Below are positions 43,924 through 52,550 of a stretch of 64,000 nt of DNA, in pieces (position 1 is the first letter of the stretch; every line of letters starts with the position of its first letter). The stretch comes from Parvicella tangerina (lineage in GTDB: Bacteria > Bacteroidota > Bacteroidia > Flavobacteriales_D > Parvicellaceae), in assembly GCF_907165195.1 (NCBI RefSeq), contig NZ_OU015584.1:806001-870000 (forward strand), in the 5' to 3' direction. The translations under genes were made by a program, and so were the position numbers. The notes under the pieces were generated by a model. It had not been told where the DNA came from and ran no database searches. It saw nothing but the letters and a program-made list of their open reading frames with translations.

Positions 43924-45375
43924 ATGATTTTCAAACCTACTTTAAGAACTCGGATATACATGTCAATGTTAGCATTGATTATCATATCATTGATCGTTAT
44001 TGGGGTGACCACGTTCATGTATTTTCAAAACCAGAACGAAAAGTATCATAAGGAGCGTTTGAGAAGGAAAGAAAAAACGGTTTTAATGTCTTTGAGTTAT
44101 TTCTTTAGAGATACTGAAGACGAAGACCAACTGAATGGGGTGAGCAGAGAGTTTGAACATGAGATCTCAAAATTGGCGGATATAAATGGTGTTGAGATTA
44201 ATATTTTTAGAATGTCTGGTGAGATCTTAACGAGTAGTGACTATGATTATGCCGATCCAGAATTTTACAAAACCAAAGTGCCAGATCCAATTCTGGAGGA
44301 ACTTTGGTCTACACATGTTCATCAAGTGAAGAAGGTGGACGAAGAGAACGTTACTGCTTATTCTTTGCTTTATGGGAAGGATTCTTTGACGCCCATTGCT
44401 ATTGTAAATATACCTTATCAGAAAACAGAGGTAACAGGTAGTTCTAGCGTGGGTCCCTTTTTAACTACTCTGATTGAGATTTATGTGTTCTTATTGATCG
44501 GAGCTAGTTTGATCGCATTTTTCTTATCTAATTACATTACCAAGAGTTTAAGGACAATCGCTGACAAATTGAAAGATGTTGAGATTAACAAGAAAAATGA
44601 ACCACTCAAATGGAAAGGGGAGGATGAAATAGGTATGCTGGTTAAGGAGTATAACAGGATGATCGAACAGTTAGAGGCCAGTGCAGACCTATTGGCTAAA
44701 ACTGAGAGGGAGAGCGCCTGGAGGGAGATGGCTAAGCAGGTTGCGCATGAAATAAAGAATCCACTTACACCGATGAAACTTTCCGTGCAGCATCTTCAGC
44801 GAGCGTTAAAACCTGATGATCCTGATTATGAGGAAAAGTTAAACTTGTTCAGTCAGAAGTTGATCACACAGATAGACGCATTGACCAACATAGCTAATGA
44901 GTTTTCTAATTTTGCTAAAATGCCAAAGAGCAAGCTAGAAAAGCTGAATGTAGTTCAAGTGCTAAAAAGTAGTATGGATCTTTTCGATGAGCATGAAGAT
45001 GTTTCTGTTCATTTTGAAAATGAGACTAATGGAGAGGTGATGATCAATGGAGATCGTGAGCAGTTGGTTAGAGTATTTAATAATATTATTAAGAATGCCA
45101 TTCAGGCTATTCCCTCTAATACAGACGGTAATGTGGAAATCACCGTTTCAACGGATGACTACTACTGTAAGATTACAGTCAAAGATAATGGAGAAGGTAT
45201 TCCAGCTGAAGTAAGAGACAAGATTTTTGTGCCAAATTTTACCACTAAGTCGAGTGGCTCAGGGTTGGGGCTGGCGATGGTTAAACAAATCATCGATGCG
45301 CATCATGGTGACATTAGTTTCAAGACTTCGGAAGGAGAAGGGACGGCATTCATTGTTAAGTTGCCGATCTTTTAG
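43924..45375 (+). CDS. Membrane sensor histidine kinase, NtrY-like
   Basis: I use ATG 43924 ([15 protein letters not shown]), giving 483 residues. A TTG at 43897 gives nine more residues but lies before the TACCTTCG promoter-like box. It has two membrane spans, a sensor domain of about 130 residues, a HAMP domain ([19 protein letters not shown]), and His275 in [19 protein letters not shown], the NtrY-type H box. ATPase motifs are [19 protein letters not shown] and [13 protein letters not shown]. No response regulator lies beside it. It overlaps the stop of the convergent murF-alr gene. Confidence 0.9.
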   Translation: MIFKPTLRTRIYMSMLALIIISLIVIGVTTFMYFQNQNEKYHKERLRRKEKTVLMSLSYFFRDTEDEDQLNGVSREFEHEISKLADINGVEINIFRMSGEILTSSDYDYADPEFYKTKVPDPILEELWSTHVHQVKKVDEENVTAYSLLYGKDSLTPIAIVNIPYQKTEVTGSSSVGPFLTTLIEIYVFLLIGASLIAFFLSNYITKSLRTIADKLKDVEINKKNEPLKWKGEDEIGMLVKEYNRMIEQLEASADLLAKTERESAWREMAKQVAHEIKNPLTPMKLSVQHLQRALKPDDPDYEEKLNLFSQKLITQIDALTNIANEFSNFAKMPKSKLEKLNVVQVLKSSMDLFDEHEDVSVHFENETNGEVMINGDREQLVRVFNNIIKNAIQAIPSNTDGNVEITVSTDDYYCKITVKDNGEGIPAEVRDKIFVPNFTTKSSGSGLGLAMVKQIIDAHHGDISFKTSEGEGTAFIVKLPIF

Positions 45376-47750
45376 TCGGTTAAGTAGACCCTTTGAACTC
45401 TTTTAGAAATAGAGGTAAGCACTTCATAAGGGATCGTTTCCATTTCTTCAGAAAGCTCATAAATTGACCTGTTTTTTCCAAATATTTCAATTTCGTCTCC
45501 CTCTTTGGCTGGGATATCTGTGAGGTCTATCATAGTCATATCCATACAGACGTTACCCACCACTTTGGCCAGACAGCCATTAACCCAAACATGGCCTTTT
45601 CCGCAACTGAGGTTCCTTGAGAAGCCATCAGCATACCCGATTGGAATCACTCCAATTGTCATATCTTTAAGCGCAAATTGAGCTCTGCCATATCCAATAG
45701 ACTCTCCTTTTTTTACATTTTTAACCTGTGAGATATTCGTGGTTAAAACCCCTACATTCTCAATAGCAGGAAGTCCTTTGGTAACACCATACATTCCAAG
45801 TCCTAATCGAACCATGTCCATTTGCGCATGCGGGAAACGTTCGATACCAGAGGTGTTTAAGATGTGCTTGATGCAATCATAACCCACGCCAGACTCAATT
45901 TTGTGACAGACATATTGAAACTGCTGGATTTGTTTGTTGGTGAACAGGTCTTCTTTAGGATCGTCACTAGCCGCCAAATGAGAGAAAATACTCTTAACAC
46001 GTACTTCAGGCTGTGATGAAAGCGTTGAGATGAGTTCTTCTACATCTTCAGTCATGAAACCAAGACGTCTCATTCCTGTGTCGATCTTAATGTGAATTGG
46101 GTAGGATTTGATATCCAAATCGATTAAGGCTCTAATAAAATCATTGAGTTGTCTAAAGCTATAAATAGAAGGCTCCAGTTCATAATCAATGATAGTATCA
46201 AAACTGCTTTTTTTGGCGTTCATGACGATTGTTGGAGTGTCAATTTTATCCATTCTCAGTCGTTTGCCTTCATCTGCATAGGCAACACCTAAATAATCTA
46301 CGTTACATTCTTCAAGTGTTAACCCAATCTCCTTACTGCCACTCCCATAACCAAAAGCTTTAACCATACACAATAACTTTACATCCTTACTAAGAAGTTG
46401 CTGGTAGGCTTTAACATTATTCCTTAGCGCTCCAAGATCAATAGTGAGCTTGCTTTCGTGAGATTGAAGTTCAAAGTATTTTCCAATGGCTTCAAATCTA
46501 AACTTACGAGCTCCCTTGATCAGTATGGTAGCTTGCTCAATAGGGTGAGACTTCAGGTAAGTGAAGAGTTCATCCACAGTTTGAAAAAATACTCCTGAGT
46601 CGAAAAGCTCTTGATTTTTGAATAGGTTCGGTCCAATTCCGATAAACTGATCGATTGCCTTATCCTTGATCATCTTAGCTACCTTCGTATATAGATCATT
46701 GCTTTCGTGAAAATCCTGTTCAATATCACTAAGAATAACAACCTTATGATCCTTTTCATTTCTATTGACCAGGTGATTTAGAGCAATACTCAAAGAATTT
46801 ATATCATTGCTATAAGAATCATTGATTAAAATATTTTGATTTATCCCTTTTTTCGTTTCTAGCCTCAGGGCAACGCTCGGCAAGTGGACAATCTCTTTGC
46901 AAATTGATGGTATGGATGCATCTAAAGCGAGAGCCGCAACAACAGCCGTTACGCTATTGGTTATAGACGCCTCATCCGAAAAAGGAATTTCGTAGTCAAA
47001 CTCATCACCATTAATGTTGACAAAAACGGTCGCTTTTTTCTTTTTAGAGACCGTCTCTATCAAGTAATTCTTATTTTCCTCGAAACTATGTAGCCACTGG
47101 CAACCTTTGAAAAGCTTAAGTTTTTCTGTTTTTATGTGTTCTTCTGATTCAAAATTAACGGAGTGCGCACTTCCAATATGGGTTAAAATACCATGAGTAG
47201 GCTTTAGCATTGCCTCTAGTTTTTCCATTTCTCCCTCCTGAGAAATTCCTGCTTCAAATATAGCGAGGTTATGCTGGGGAGTCATTTGCAGAATCGATAA
47301 CGGAACACCTACCTGAGAGTTATAGCTTTTTGGACTTCTGATGATATTGTATTTTCTTTTTAGGAGATGATAAAGCCATTCCTTCACAATCGTTTTACCA
47401 TTACTACCAGAAATAGCAACTACTGGATATGAGAAATGAGACCTATGAAATGCAGCCAGATCTTGAAGAGCTTTAAGGGTATTTGCCACAACCACTGCAT
47501 TCGCTTCCTTAGGAATATGATGCTCATTACCTTCTTCAATCATGAATACGCTGCAACCTTCCTCATAGAGCGGAGAAATGTAGTCATGCCCGTCATTATT
47601 TTTTCCTTTTATAGCGATGAATAGCGTGTTCAACTCACTAAAAAAGTTTCGACTGTCTATGATGACTTGTTTGATTTTGAAACCATTGTCTCCAATGACT
47701 TTACCGTTGACGGCTTGGGCAATATCGTTTAAGGAGTAATTTAAATTCAT
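45372..47750 (-). CDS. Bifunctional MurF / alanine racemase fusion
   Basis: The 792-residue protein fuses UDP-MurNAc-tripeptide:D-Ala-D-Ala ligase (MurF-like, about residues 1-425; ATP loop GSNGKT at 115-120, DDSY-like segment [12 protein letters not shown]) to alanine racemase (about 430-792). The racemase has the PLP lysine in [11 protein letters not shown] near residue 465 and the GLGMYGV region. The fusion is common in Bacteroidota and would link D-Ala production with its use in peptidoglycan synthesis. A four-base overlap with tdk upstream suggests co-transcription. It overlaps the convergent histidine kinase stop by three bases. Confidence 0.92.
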   Translation of the reverse strand: MNLNYSLNDIAQAVNGKVIGDNGFKIKQVIIDSRNFFSELNTLFIAIKGKNNDGHDYISPLYEEGCSVFMIEEGNEHHIPKEANAVVVANTLKALQDLAAFHRSHFSYPVVAISGSNGKTIVKEWLYHLLKRKYNIIRSPKSYNSQVGVPLSILQMTPQHNLAIFEAGISQEGEMEKLEAMLKPTHGILTHIGSAHSVNFESEEHIKTEKLKLFKGCQWLHSFEENKNYLIETVSKKKKATVFVNINGDEFDYEIPFSDEASITNSVTAVVAALALDASIPSICKEIVHLPSVALRLETKKGINQNILINDSYSNDINSLSIALNHLVNRNEKDHKVVILSDIEQDFHESNDLYTKVAKMIKDKAIDQFIGIGPNLFKNQELFDSGVFFQTVDELFTYLKSHPIEQATILIKGARKFRFEAIGKYFELQSHESKLTIDLGALRNNVKAYQQLLSKDVKLLCMVKAFGYGSGSKEIGLTLEECNVDYLGVAYADEGKRLRMDKIDTPTIVMNAKKSSFDTIIDYELEPSIYSFRQLNDFIRALIDLDIKSYPIHIKIDTGMRRLGFMTEDVEELISTLSSQPEVRVKSIFSHLAASDDPKEDLFTNKQIQQFQYVCHKIESGVGYDCIKHILNTSGIERFPHAQMDMVRLGLGMYGVTKGLPAIENVGVLTTNISQVKNVKKGESIGYGRAQFALKDMTIGVIPIGYADGFSRNLSCGKGHVWVNGCLAKVVGNVCMDMTMIDLTDIPAKEGDEIEIFGKNRSIYELSEEMETIPYEVLTSISKRVQRVYLTD

Positions 47751-48325
47751 TTTTTTGTTGCTTCGTTATAGCATTTTCTGCAGAGAGGCTCATATTCCAT
47801 GGTTTCCCCAAGCAAAACAACTTCCTGATCAGCCGTTTTTCTGTAAGAAAACTGGGCAAGATCTCCGCAGCGCAAACAGATGGCGTGAACCTTGGTGATA
47901 TACTCGGCTTTTGCCATTAATGCAGGGATAGGACCAAAAGGTTTCCCTTTAAAATCCATATCTAAACCAGCGATGATTACTCTTACCCCTTGATTGGCTA
48001 GTTTTTCGCATACAGAAGGGAGTTCATCATCAAAGAATTGCGCCTCGTCAATGCCAACAACTTCAACGTCATTGGCCAATAATAAAATATTGGAGGAAGC
48101 AGGTACAGGTGTAGACCTTATCGCTTTGCCTTCGTGGCTCACAACGTCTTCCTCGTCATATCGCACGTCTACTTCAGGTTTGAAAATTTCTACCTTTTGT
48201 TGAGCAAATTCAGCACGTTTCATTCTTCGAATTAACTCTTCTGTTTTTCCTGAAAACATGGACCCACAGATTACTTCGATCCAACCCTTCCTGATTTGTC
48301 TATTTCCTTTTCGCTCTAAAAACAC
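47747..48325 (-). CDS. tdk: Thymidine kinase
   Basis: I start at GTG 48325 ([10 protein letters not shown]), giving 192 residues. An upstream TTG at 48358 lies inside a TAACTTTG box and cannot be the start. The Walker A is [18 protein letters not shown], the Walker B-like DEAQFFDD, and the zinc-binding Cys pairs lie in ICLRCGD and EPLCRKCYN. It salvages thymidine to dTMP. The start is supported by homologues that begin MFLE.. followed by [13 protein letters not shown], recalled and not searched. Confidence 0.93.
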   Translation of the reverse strand: MFLERKGNRQIRKGWIEVICGSMFSGKTEELIRRMKRAEFAQQKVEIFKPEVDVRYDEEDVVSHEGKAIRSTPVPASSNILLLANDVEVVGIDEAQFFDDELPSVCEKLANQGVRVIIAGLDMDFKGKPFGPIPALMAKAEYITKVHAICLRCGDLAQFSYRKTADQEVVLLGETMEYEPLCRKCYNEATKK

Positions 48326-48355
48326 GTCTGAATATTTTGCGCATTTGGTTTCGCC

Positions 48356-48363
48356 CAAAGTTA
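48356..48363 (-). promoter_or_regulatory. -7 box of tdk-murF-alr
   Basis: Minus-strand TAACTTTG, a full match to TAnnTTTG, about 30 bases before the chosen tdk start. No clear -33 TTG. It decides against the TTG start at 48358. Confidence 0.5.
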
Positions 48364-48467
48364 ACCTTTTGATTTTTTAGGTAGAAACCGTGTTGATAAA
48401 TTAGTTATTTTATTGTACGGGTTAAATTATTTGGTTTTTTTTGTATTGTAATCAAAACGATCAGGTT

Positions 48468-49196
48468 GTGGAATATAAGAGTATCACAGATATAGTAAAG
48501 AGACTTTCAGACGAAATAGAGAAGCTAGAAAATGGCGAGATGAATGTGGAGGAACTGGAAGGTGTTTTAAACGATGTGAGAGCGCTTCATGAAAGGATCG
48601 CTATTTTGCAATATTTGGCTATTCAACCTATTGCAAACAATAAGAAGGCCGCGAAACCGAGTTCGTTCAGTTTTGGTGTGGATCAAAGTATGTTAGACTC
48701 TTTAAGAGAACCTTCAAATCAAACCAACCTTCTAGATGCCATCGAACAGCAAGGGTTTCCAAAGTCTGAGATCTTGAAAGAAGAAATCCAAGAGACAAAA
48801 TCTGAGGTAACGGCTCAAGAGGATGTGGTGAAGGAGGAAACAGAAGACAAGACTGAAGTTCCTAGTTCAGAAGTTTCAGGTCAAGCTGAGTCGAAAAGCT
48901 TAAATGATAAGTTTTCTGATCAACAGGAGAAGGAGTCTCTGGCTCAGAAATTGGGAAAAAAGCCGATTTCGGATTTAGGGGAAGCAATTGGGCTGAATCA
49001 GAAGTTTCTTTTCATGAATGATTTATTTGAAGGCGAGAACAACCTATATAAAGAAGCAATCAATACCTTAAACAATTTTAATAGCTATTTTGAAGCGGAT
49101 GAATATATCAATATGCTGAGTTCTAAGCATGGCTGGGACAGTACTTCAAAATCAGTTAAGGATCTTATTGAACTTGTGGAAAGAAGGTATAGTTGA
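48468..49196 (+). CDS. Protein of unknown function with an XseB-like N-terminus
   Basis: I use GTG 48468 (VEYKSITDI), giving 242 residues; TTG 48441 adds nine residues. The N-terminal 50 residues (TDIVKRLSDEIEKLENGEMNVEELEGVLNDVRALHERIAIL) resemble the small coiled-coil subunit of exonuclease VII. A long Glu/Ser/Lys-rich disordered linker (about residues 55-150) follows. The C-terminal 90 residues (PISDLGEAIGLNQKFLFMNDLFEGENNLYKEAINTLNNF, ending LVERRYS) are a separate helical domain conserved in Bacteroidota proteins. The combined function is unknown. It is cytoplasmic and divergent from tdk. Confidence 0.65.
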   Translation: MEYKSITDIVKRLSDEIEKLENGEMNVEELEGVLNDVRALHERIAILQYLAIQPIANNKKAAKPSSFSFGVDQSMLDSLREPSNQTNLLDAIEQQGFPKSEILKEEIQETKSEVTAQEDVVKEETEDKTEVPSSEVSGQAESKSLNDKFSDQQEKESLAQKLGKKPISDLGEAIGLNQKFLFMNDLFEGENNLYKEAINTLNNFNSYFEADEYINMLSSKHGWDSTSKSVKDLIELVERRYS

Positions 49197-49231
49197 ACCC
49201 TATAACAGTAATAACCTGTAATTTAGAAAAA

Positions 49232-49885
49232 ATGAAACGCATTAACTTCCTTATAACTCTTCTCGCATTACTGATGGTATTGCCGTCAATGGCTCAAGAT
49301 AAGATTCAGCTTATGAATGGTAAGGTTTTAAGAGGTAAGCTTGGAGCAGAAACAGAGGATTACTTTAAATTTGATTACTACAAAAAAGGTGGGAAAGTAA
49401 AGTCCATGGAGTTAGTTAAGTATCGAATCTTTTCTCACACGAATTCTGCAGGTGAAGAGACCATACTTTACAAGAGAGACACACTGATGGGAAATTTCTA
49501 TTCTAAGAATGAAATGAAAATGTTTGTATTTGGAGAACGAGATGCCTACAATAATTATAAGTCAAATGGTTGGTTGGTTACAGGGATAGGTCTTGGATTT
49601 ACTTCAGTTTTAATGGATACGTATGATTTTGAACCTAACGGAGGATTCTTTAAAAGGACTCCTTCTATATTCCCGATTGCCGTGCCACTTGTGGTTACTA
49701 TAGGTGCTGGAGTGATCAAACCGAAGGTGAGAAAAGAGTTTGCTGCAGATGTGAGTTTTTTGAGTAGTGAGTACTACATTGAAGGGTTTCAAAAAATAGC
49801 GAAGGTTAAGAAGTTAAAAAGTGCATTGTTGGGGTCTGTTATAGGGGTGGGGTCTGGTTTCTTGGTTTACGCTTTGGCTAAATAA
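49232..49885 (+). CDS. Exported protein of unknown function
   Basis: I start at ATG 49232 (MKRINFLITLLALLMVLPSMAQ), giving 217 residues and a standard signal peptide; the upstream start at 49193 overlaps the previous gene. Its mature part opens DKIQLMNGKVLRGKLG, continues with KMFVFGERDAYNNYKSNGWLVTG and has two further hydrophobic stretches (about residues 110-128 and 195-214). It may be an outer-membrane or inner-membrane protein. No family is recognised. Confidence 0.6.
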   Translation: MKRINFLITLLALLMVLPSMAQDKIQLMNGKVLRGKLGAETEDYFKFDYYKKGGKVKSMELVKYRIFSHTNSAGEETILYKRDTLMGNFYSKNEMKMFVFGERDAYNNYKSNGWLVTGIGLGFTSVLMDTYDFEPNGGFFKRTPSIFPIAVPLVVTIGAGVIKPKVRKEFAADVSFLSSEYYIEGFQKIAKVKKLKSALLGSVIGVGSGFLVYALAK

Positions 49886-49891
49886 TACTCG

Positions 49892-50716
49892 TTGAGTCTG
49901 TTAAGTGGAATAAAATGGGTCGTTTATTCCAACATTTGGGTAGCCATCAATGTTGTGGCATTTTATTACTTCGTTATCCTGCAAGTTGATCTGAGTTTTG
50001 ATTGGCAATATGCTGGGTTGCTTTTTTTATCAACACTTTTTGCGTACAATTATCAACGACTAATTAAGAATGAGAGCGTTGGAAGTAATTCGATACATTC
50101 GGAAAGGCATAGTTGGATTAGCACTCATCAGCGATTGATATCCTTTTTAACTATTTTTGGAGGGTTGGGTACAGCAGTTATTTCGCTATGGATTCTGCCT
50201 TTGAAGTTGATTGTATTCGCTATTCCAGCATTGGCCATCGTGATGTTTTATGCCAGAAGAGGTGATAACTCATCTGCACTACGAAACATTCCTTTTCTGA
50301 AAATTTTTTTGATCAGTAGTGTATGGGTTTTTACAGTGCTCGTATTGCCCTTTATGATCAAGGAGAGAAACTTTCATTCATCGATATTACCCTTAGCTTC
50401 TTTAATGTTTCTTTTCGTGTTTGTGATGTGCATCCCCTTCGATATTAGAGACCGAAAGGGTGACTTGGGGAAATTGAAAACGTTACCCGTTGTGCTGGGA
50501 GAAAAAAAAAGCAAGTGGTTCGCAATTTTTATCATGCTGCTGGTGTCAATTGGAGCTGTTGAGTTTGAGTATTATGCTTTTTGTTTGGCTAGTCTTGTTG
50601 TTGTTCCTTCGTTGCTGGTCACCACTGAGGAGCGTCCGGAGTTGTTTTTTACGGGGTGGATAGAAGGGCAGTTTCTAATTTTGATGTTACTTCAAGTCGG
50701 CTTAGAAGTTATATGA
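49892..50716 (+). CDS. UbiA-like membrane protein lacking the first aspartate motif
   Basis: The 274-residue protein starts at TTG 49892; the stop codon of the previous gene lies in frame nine bases upstream, so no ATG is available. It has about eight spans. The loop DIRDRKGDLGKLKTLPVVLGEKKS matches the second aspartate motif of UbiA prenyltransferases, but the first motif (NDxxDxxxD) is replaced by NYQRLIKNESVG. It may be a divergent or inactive member. Six bases separate it from the preceding gene. Confidence 0.65.
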   Translation: MSLLSGIKWVVYSNIWVAINVVAFYYFVILQVDLSFDWQYAGLLFLSTLFAYNYQRLIKNESVGSNSIHSERHSWISTHQRLISFLTIFGGLGTAVISLWILPLKLIVFAIPALAIVMFYARRGDNSSALRNIPFLKIFLISSVWVFTVLVLPFMIKERNFHSSILPLASLMFLFVFVMCIPFDIRDRKGDLGKLKTLPVVLGEKKSKWFAIFIMLLVSIGAVEFEYYAFCLASLVVVPSLLVTTEERPELFFTGWIEGQFLILMLLQVGLEVI

Positions 50717-50740
50717 TTTAATCTTTATTACCTTAGCGGC

Positions 50741-51760
50741 ATGCAGCGAAAAATCTTGTTGATATACACTGGAGGAACTATTGGAATGATTAACGACCCA
50801 AAGAGTGGGGTGCTGAAACCGTTTGATTTTGCACACCTCATGGATGAAATTCCGGAGTTAAAACGATTAGATTGCATCATCGAAACCGAGTCTTTTCAAG
50901 AGCCTATCGATAGCTCAAACATGACACCAGACACTTGGGTGAAATTGGTGAAGATGATTGAAAGGAATTACGAAAAATATGATGGCTTTGTGATTCTTCA
51001 TGGCACAGACACCATGGCTTTTACAGCTAGCGCGGTGAGCTATATGATCGAAAATCTTAAGAAGCCAATTGTTTTTACTGGTTCTCAGCTGCCGATAGGT
51101 ATTATTCGTACTGATGGAAAGGAGAACCTGATTACAGCAATCGAAATTGCTAGTGCCTATGCTGGAGAGTTTCCGCTTATACCTGAAGTTAGTGTTTATT
51201 TTGAGTATAAATTATACCGGGGAAATCGAACCACTAAGTTAAGCGCAAATCATTTTAATGCATTTGAAAGTTTTAACTTTCCGATTTTAGCTGAAGCTGG
51301 TATTGAAATAGCTTATAACCTTGATGACGTCCTTCCGTTCCCTGAGGGAGAAACGGTTTTTAGATATGGCATCGAAAATGACATTTTTATCTTGAAACTG
51401 TATCCTGGGATTTCTAAGAAGTTGGTTCACCATTTCTTTAATGCGCCTGAAATAAAGGGAGTTGTGCTGGAAACGTTTGGAGCAGGCAATGCAACTTCAT
51501 ACGAATGGTTTCTTGGAGAGCTAAGAGAGGCGATAGCTAAAGGAGTGATCATTGTCAATGTGACACAGTGTAAAATGGGAAGTGTTAATCAATCTAAATA
51601 CGAGACAGGAAAAGGCCTGGAGGAAATCGGATTGATTAGTGCTGGAGATATGACTTCAGAAGCAGCCATTACTAAGTTGATGTATCTACTCGGTAATTAC
51701 GAAAGGAACGAATCCATTAAAACCCTTTTTCAACAAAATTTAGTTGGGGAGATTTCTTGA
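50741..51760 (+). CDS. ansA: Type I L-asparaginase
   Basis: The 339-residue protein has the two catalytic threonine motifs: TGGTIG at residues 10-15, and VILHGTDTMAFTAS around 90-100. Lys lies in RTDGKENLITAIEIA. It hydrolyses asparagine to aspartate and ammonia and lacks a signal peptide, so it is cytoplasmic. The start codon lies four bases after TACCTTAG, a near match to the -7 consensus, so it may be leaderless. Confidence 0.94.
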   Translation: MQRKILLIYTGGTIGMINDPKSGVLKPFDFAHLMDEIPELKRLDCIIETESFQEPIDSSNMTPDTWVKLVKMIERNYEKYDGFVILHGTDTMAFTASAVSYMIENLKKPIVFTGSQLPIGIIRTDGKENLITAIEIASAYAGEFPLIPEVSVYFEYKLYRGNRTTKLSANHFNAFESFNFPILAEAGIEIAYNLDDVLPFPEGETVFRYGIENDIFILKLYPGISKKLVHHFFNAPEIKGVVLETFGAGNATSYEWFLGELREAIAKGVIIVNVTQCKMGSVNQSKYETGKGLEEIGLISAGDMTSEAAITKLMYLLGNYERNESIKTLFQQNLVGEIS

Positions 51761-52444
51761 TTAATTGTGTTCCGTTTTTTGTTCATAAGCAGGATCTTCT
51801 TGCCAGTCAATAGGAGCGACATCACCCATAATCATCATTTCCTCGAACTCGAGTTTCCCAATCGTAAGTGAATGTTTTTCTGGGTCAAAAATGATTCTGT
51901 CAAAATTGTTAATAGTTTCACTTACTGCTTTAAAGTTTACCGAGGCAAAAATGTTTCCGTAACTTATGTTTACATGAACAGTTCTAGTAGTGGCCGTGTC
52001 AGAGAATTTTAGCACTAATTCACCATTTTTATCCGTTGAGCCTTCTTGATACTCAGAGAAGGTGTCAAAATTAATGTAAACTCCTTTTAATGCTGTTCCA
52101 TCTGTGTTAATCGCTCTAAACTTGATGGTGTATTCATGTTCTTGATGAACTTGAATTTCACTTTCCGTAAGAACCTGAGCATACGAAGTCGTGAAAAGCC
52201 CCGTTCCAAAAACAAGGAAAAGAGCAATAGCAAACCGTTTCATTGGATGTAAATACCGAAATTCAGCCAACTGAGCTTTAGAAACTCTTCCGCAAACTTT
52301 ACCTTTCTCTTCTTTCAGCGATTCAATTTCTTCCAGGTTTTTATCTCCTAAAGGTATAACAGTTAAGTTACAGATATCGCAGTGACGCCCCTCTTGATTT
52401 GGGGTCATCTTGCTCCAATCTTCATTGCAGGCATTGATCTTCAT
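51761..52444 (-). CDS. Membrane protein with Cys-containing N-terminal module and periplasmic carboxypeptidase-regulatory-like domain
   Basis: I start at ATG 52444 (MKINACNEDWSKM), giving 227 residues. The N-terminal 65 residues contain Cys6, a CDIC pair and a further Cys (ACNEDWSKM, RHCDICNLTVIPL, KGKVCGRVS), a Bacteroidota module that looks metal-binding. A membrane span follows (about residues 70-90) and a periplasmic beta-sandwich (YTIKFRAINTDGTALKGVYINFDTF). I recall the N-terminal module from TonB-like energy transducers of the phylum, but no TonB domain is present here. The function is unknown; its minus-strand position between two plus-strand genes is shared with no partner. Confidence 0.65.
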   Translation of the reverse strand: MKINACNEDWSKMTPNQEGRHCDICNLTVIPLGDKNLEEIESLKEEKGKVCGRVSKAQLAEFRYLHPMKRFAIALFLVFGTGLFTTSYAQVLTESEIQVHQEHEYTIKFRAINTDGTALKGVYINFDTFSEYQEGSTDKNGELVLKFSDTATTRTVHVNISYGNIFASVNFKAVSETINNFDRIIFDPEKHSLTIGKLEFEEMMIMGDVAPIDWQEDPAYEQKTEHN

Positions 52445-52525
52445 GACTTTTGTTTTGAGCACTGTACAAGGTACATATAATTTCGTTCAATCTTACCTTT
52501 CAAAAAAAACGGCTATTTTTTTTAT

Positions 52526-52533
52526 TAACTTTA
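52526..52533 (+). promoter_or_regulatory. Near-consensus -7 box of the PHP-domain gene
   Basis: TAACTTTA differs from TAnnTTTG at the last base and lies 17 bases before the ATG at 52551. Confidence 0.35.
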
Positions 52534-52550
52534 CTTCATAAAAAATTAAC

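Noticed and set aside
47747-48358. tdk starting at TTG 48358
   Set aside because: That TTG is part of a TAACTTTG promoter box; the GTG at 48325 gives an N-terminus (VFLER) like that of homologues.
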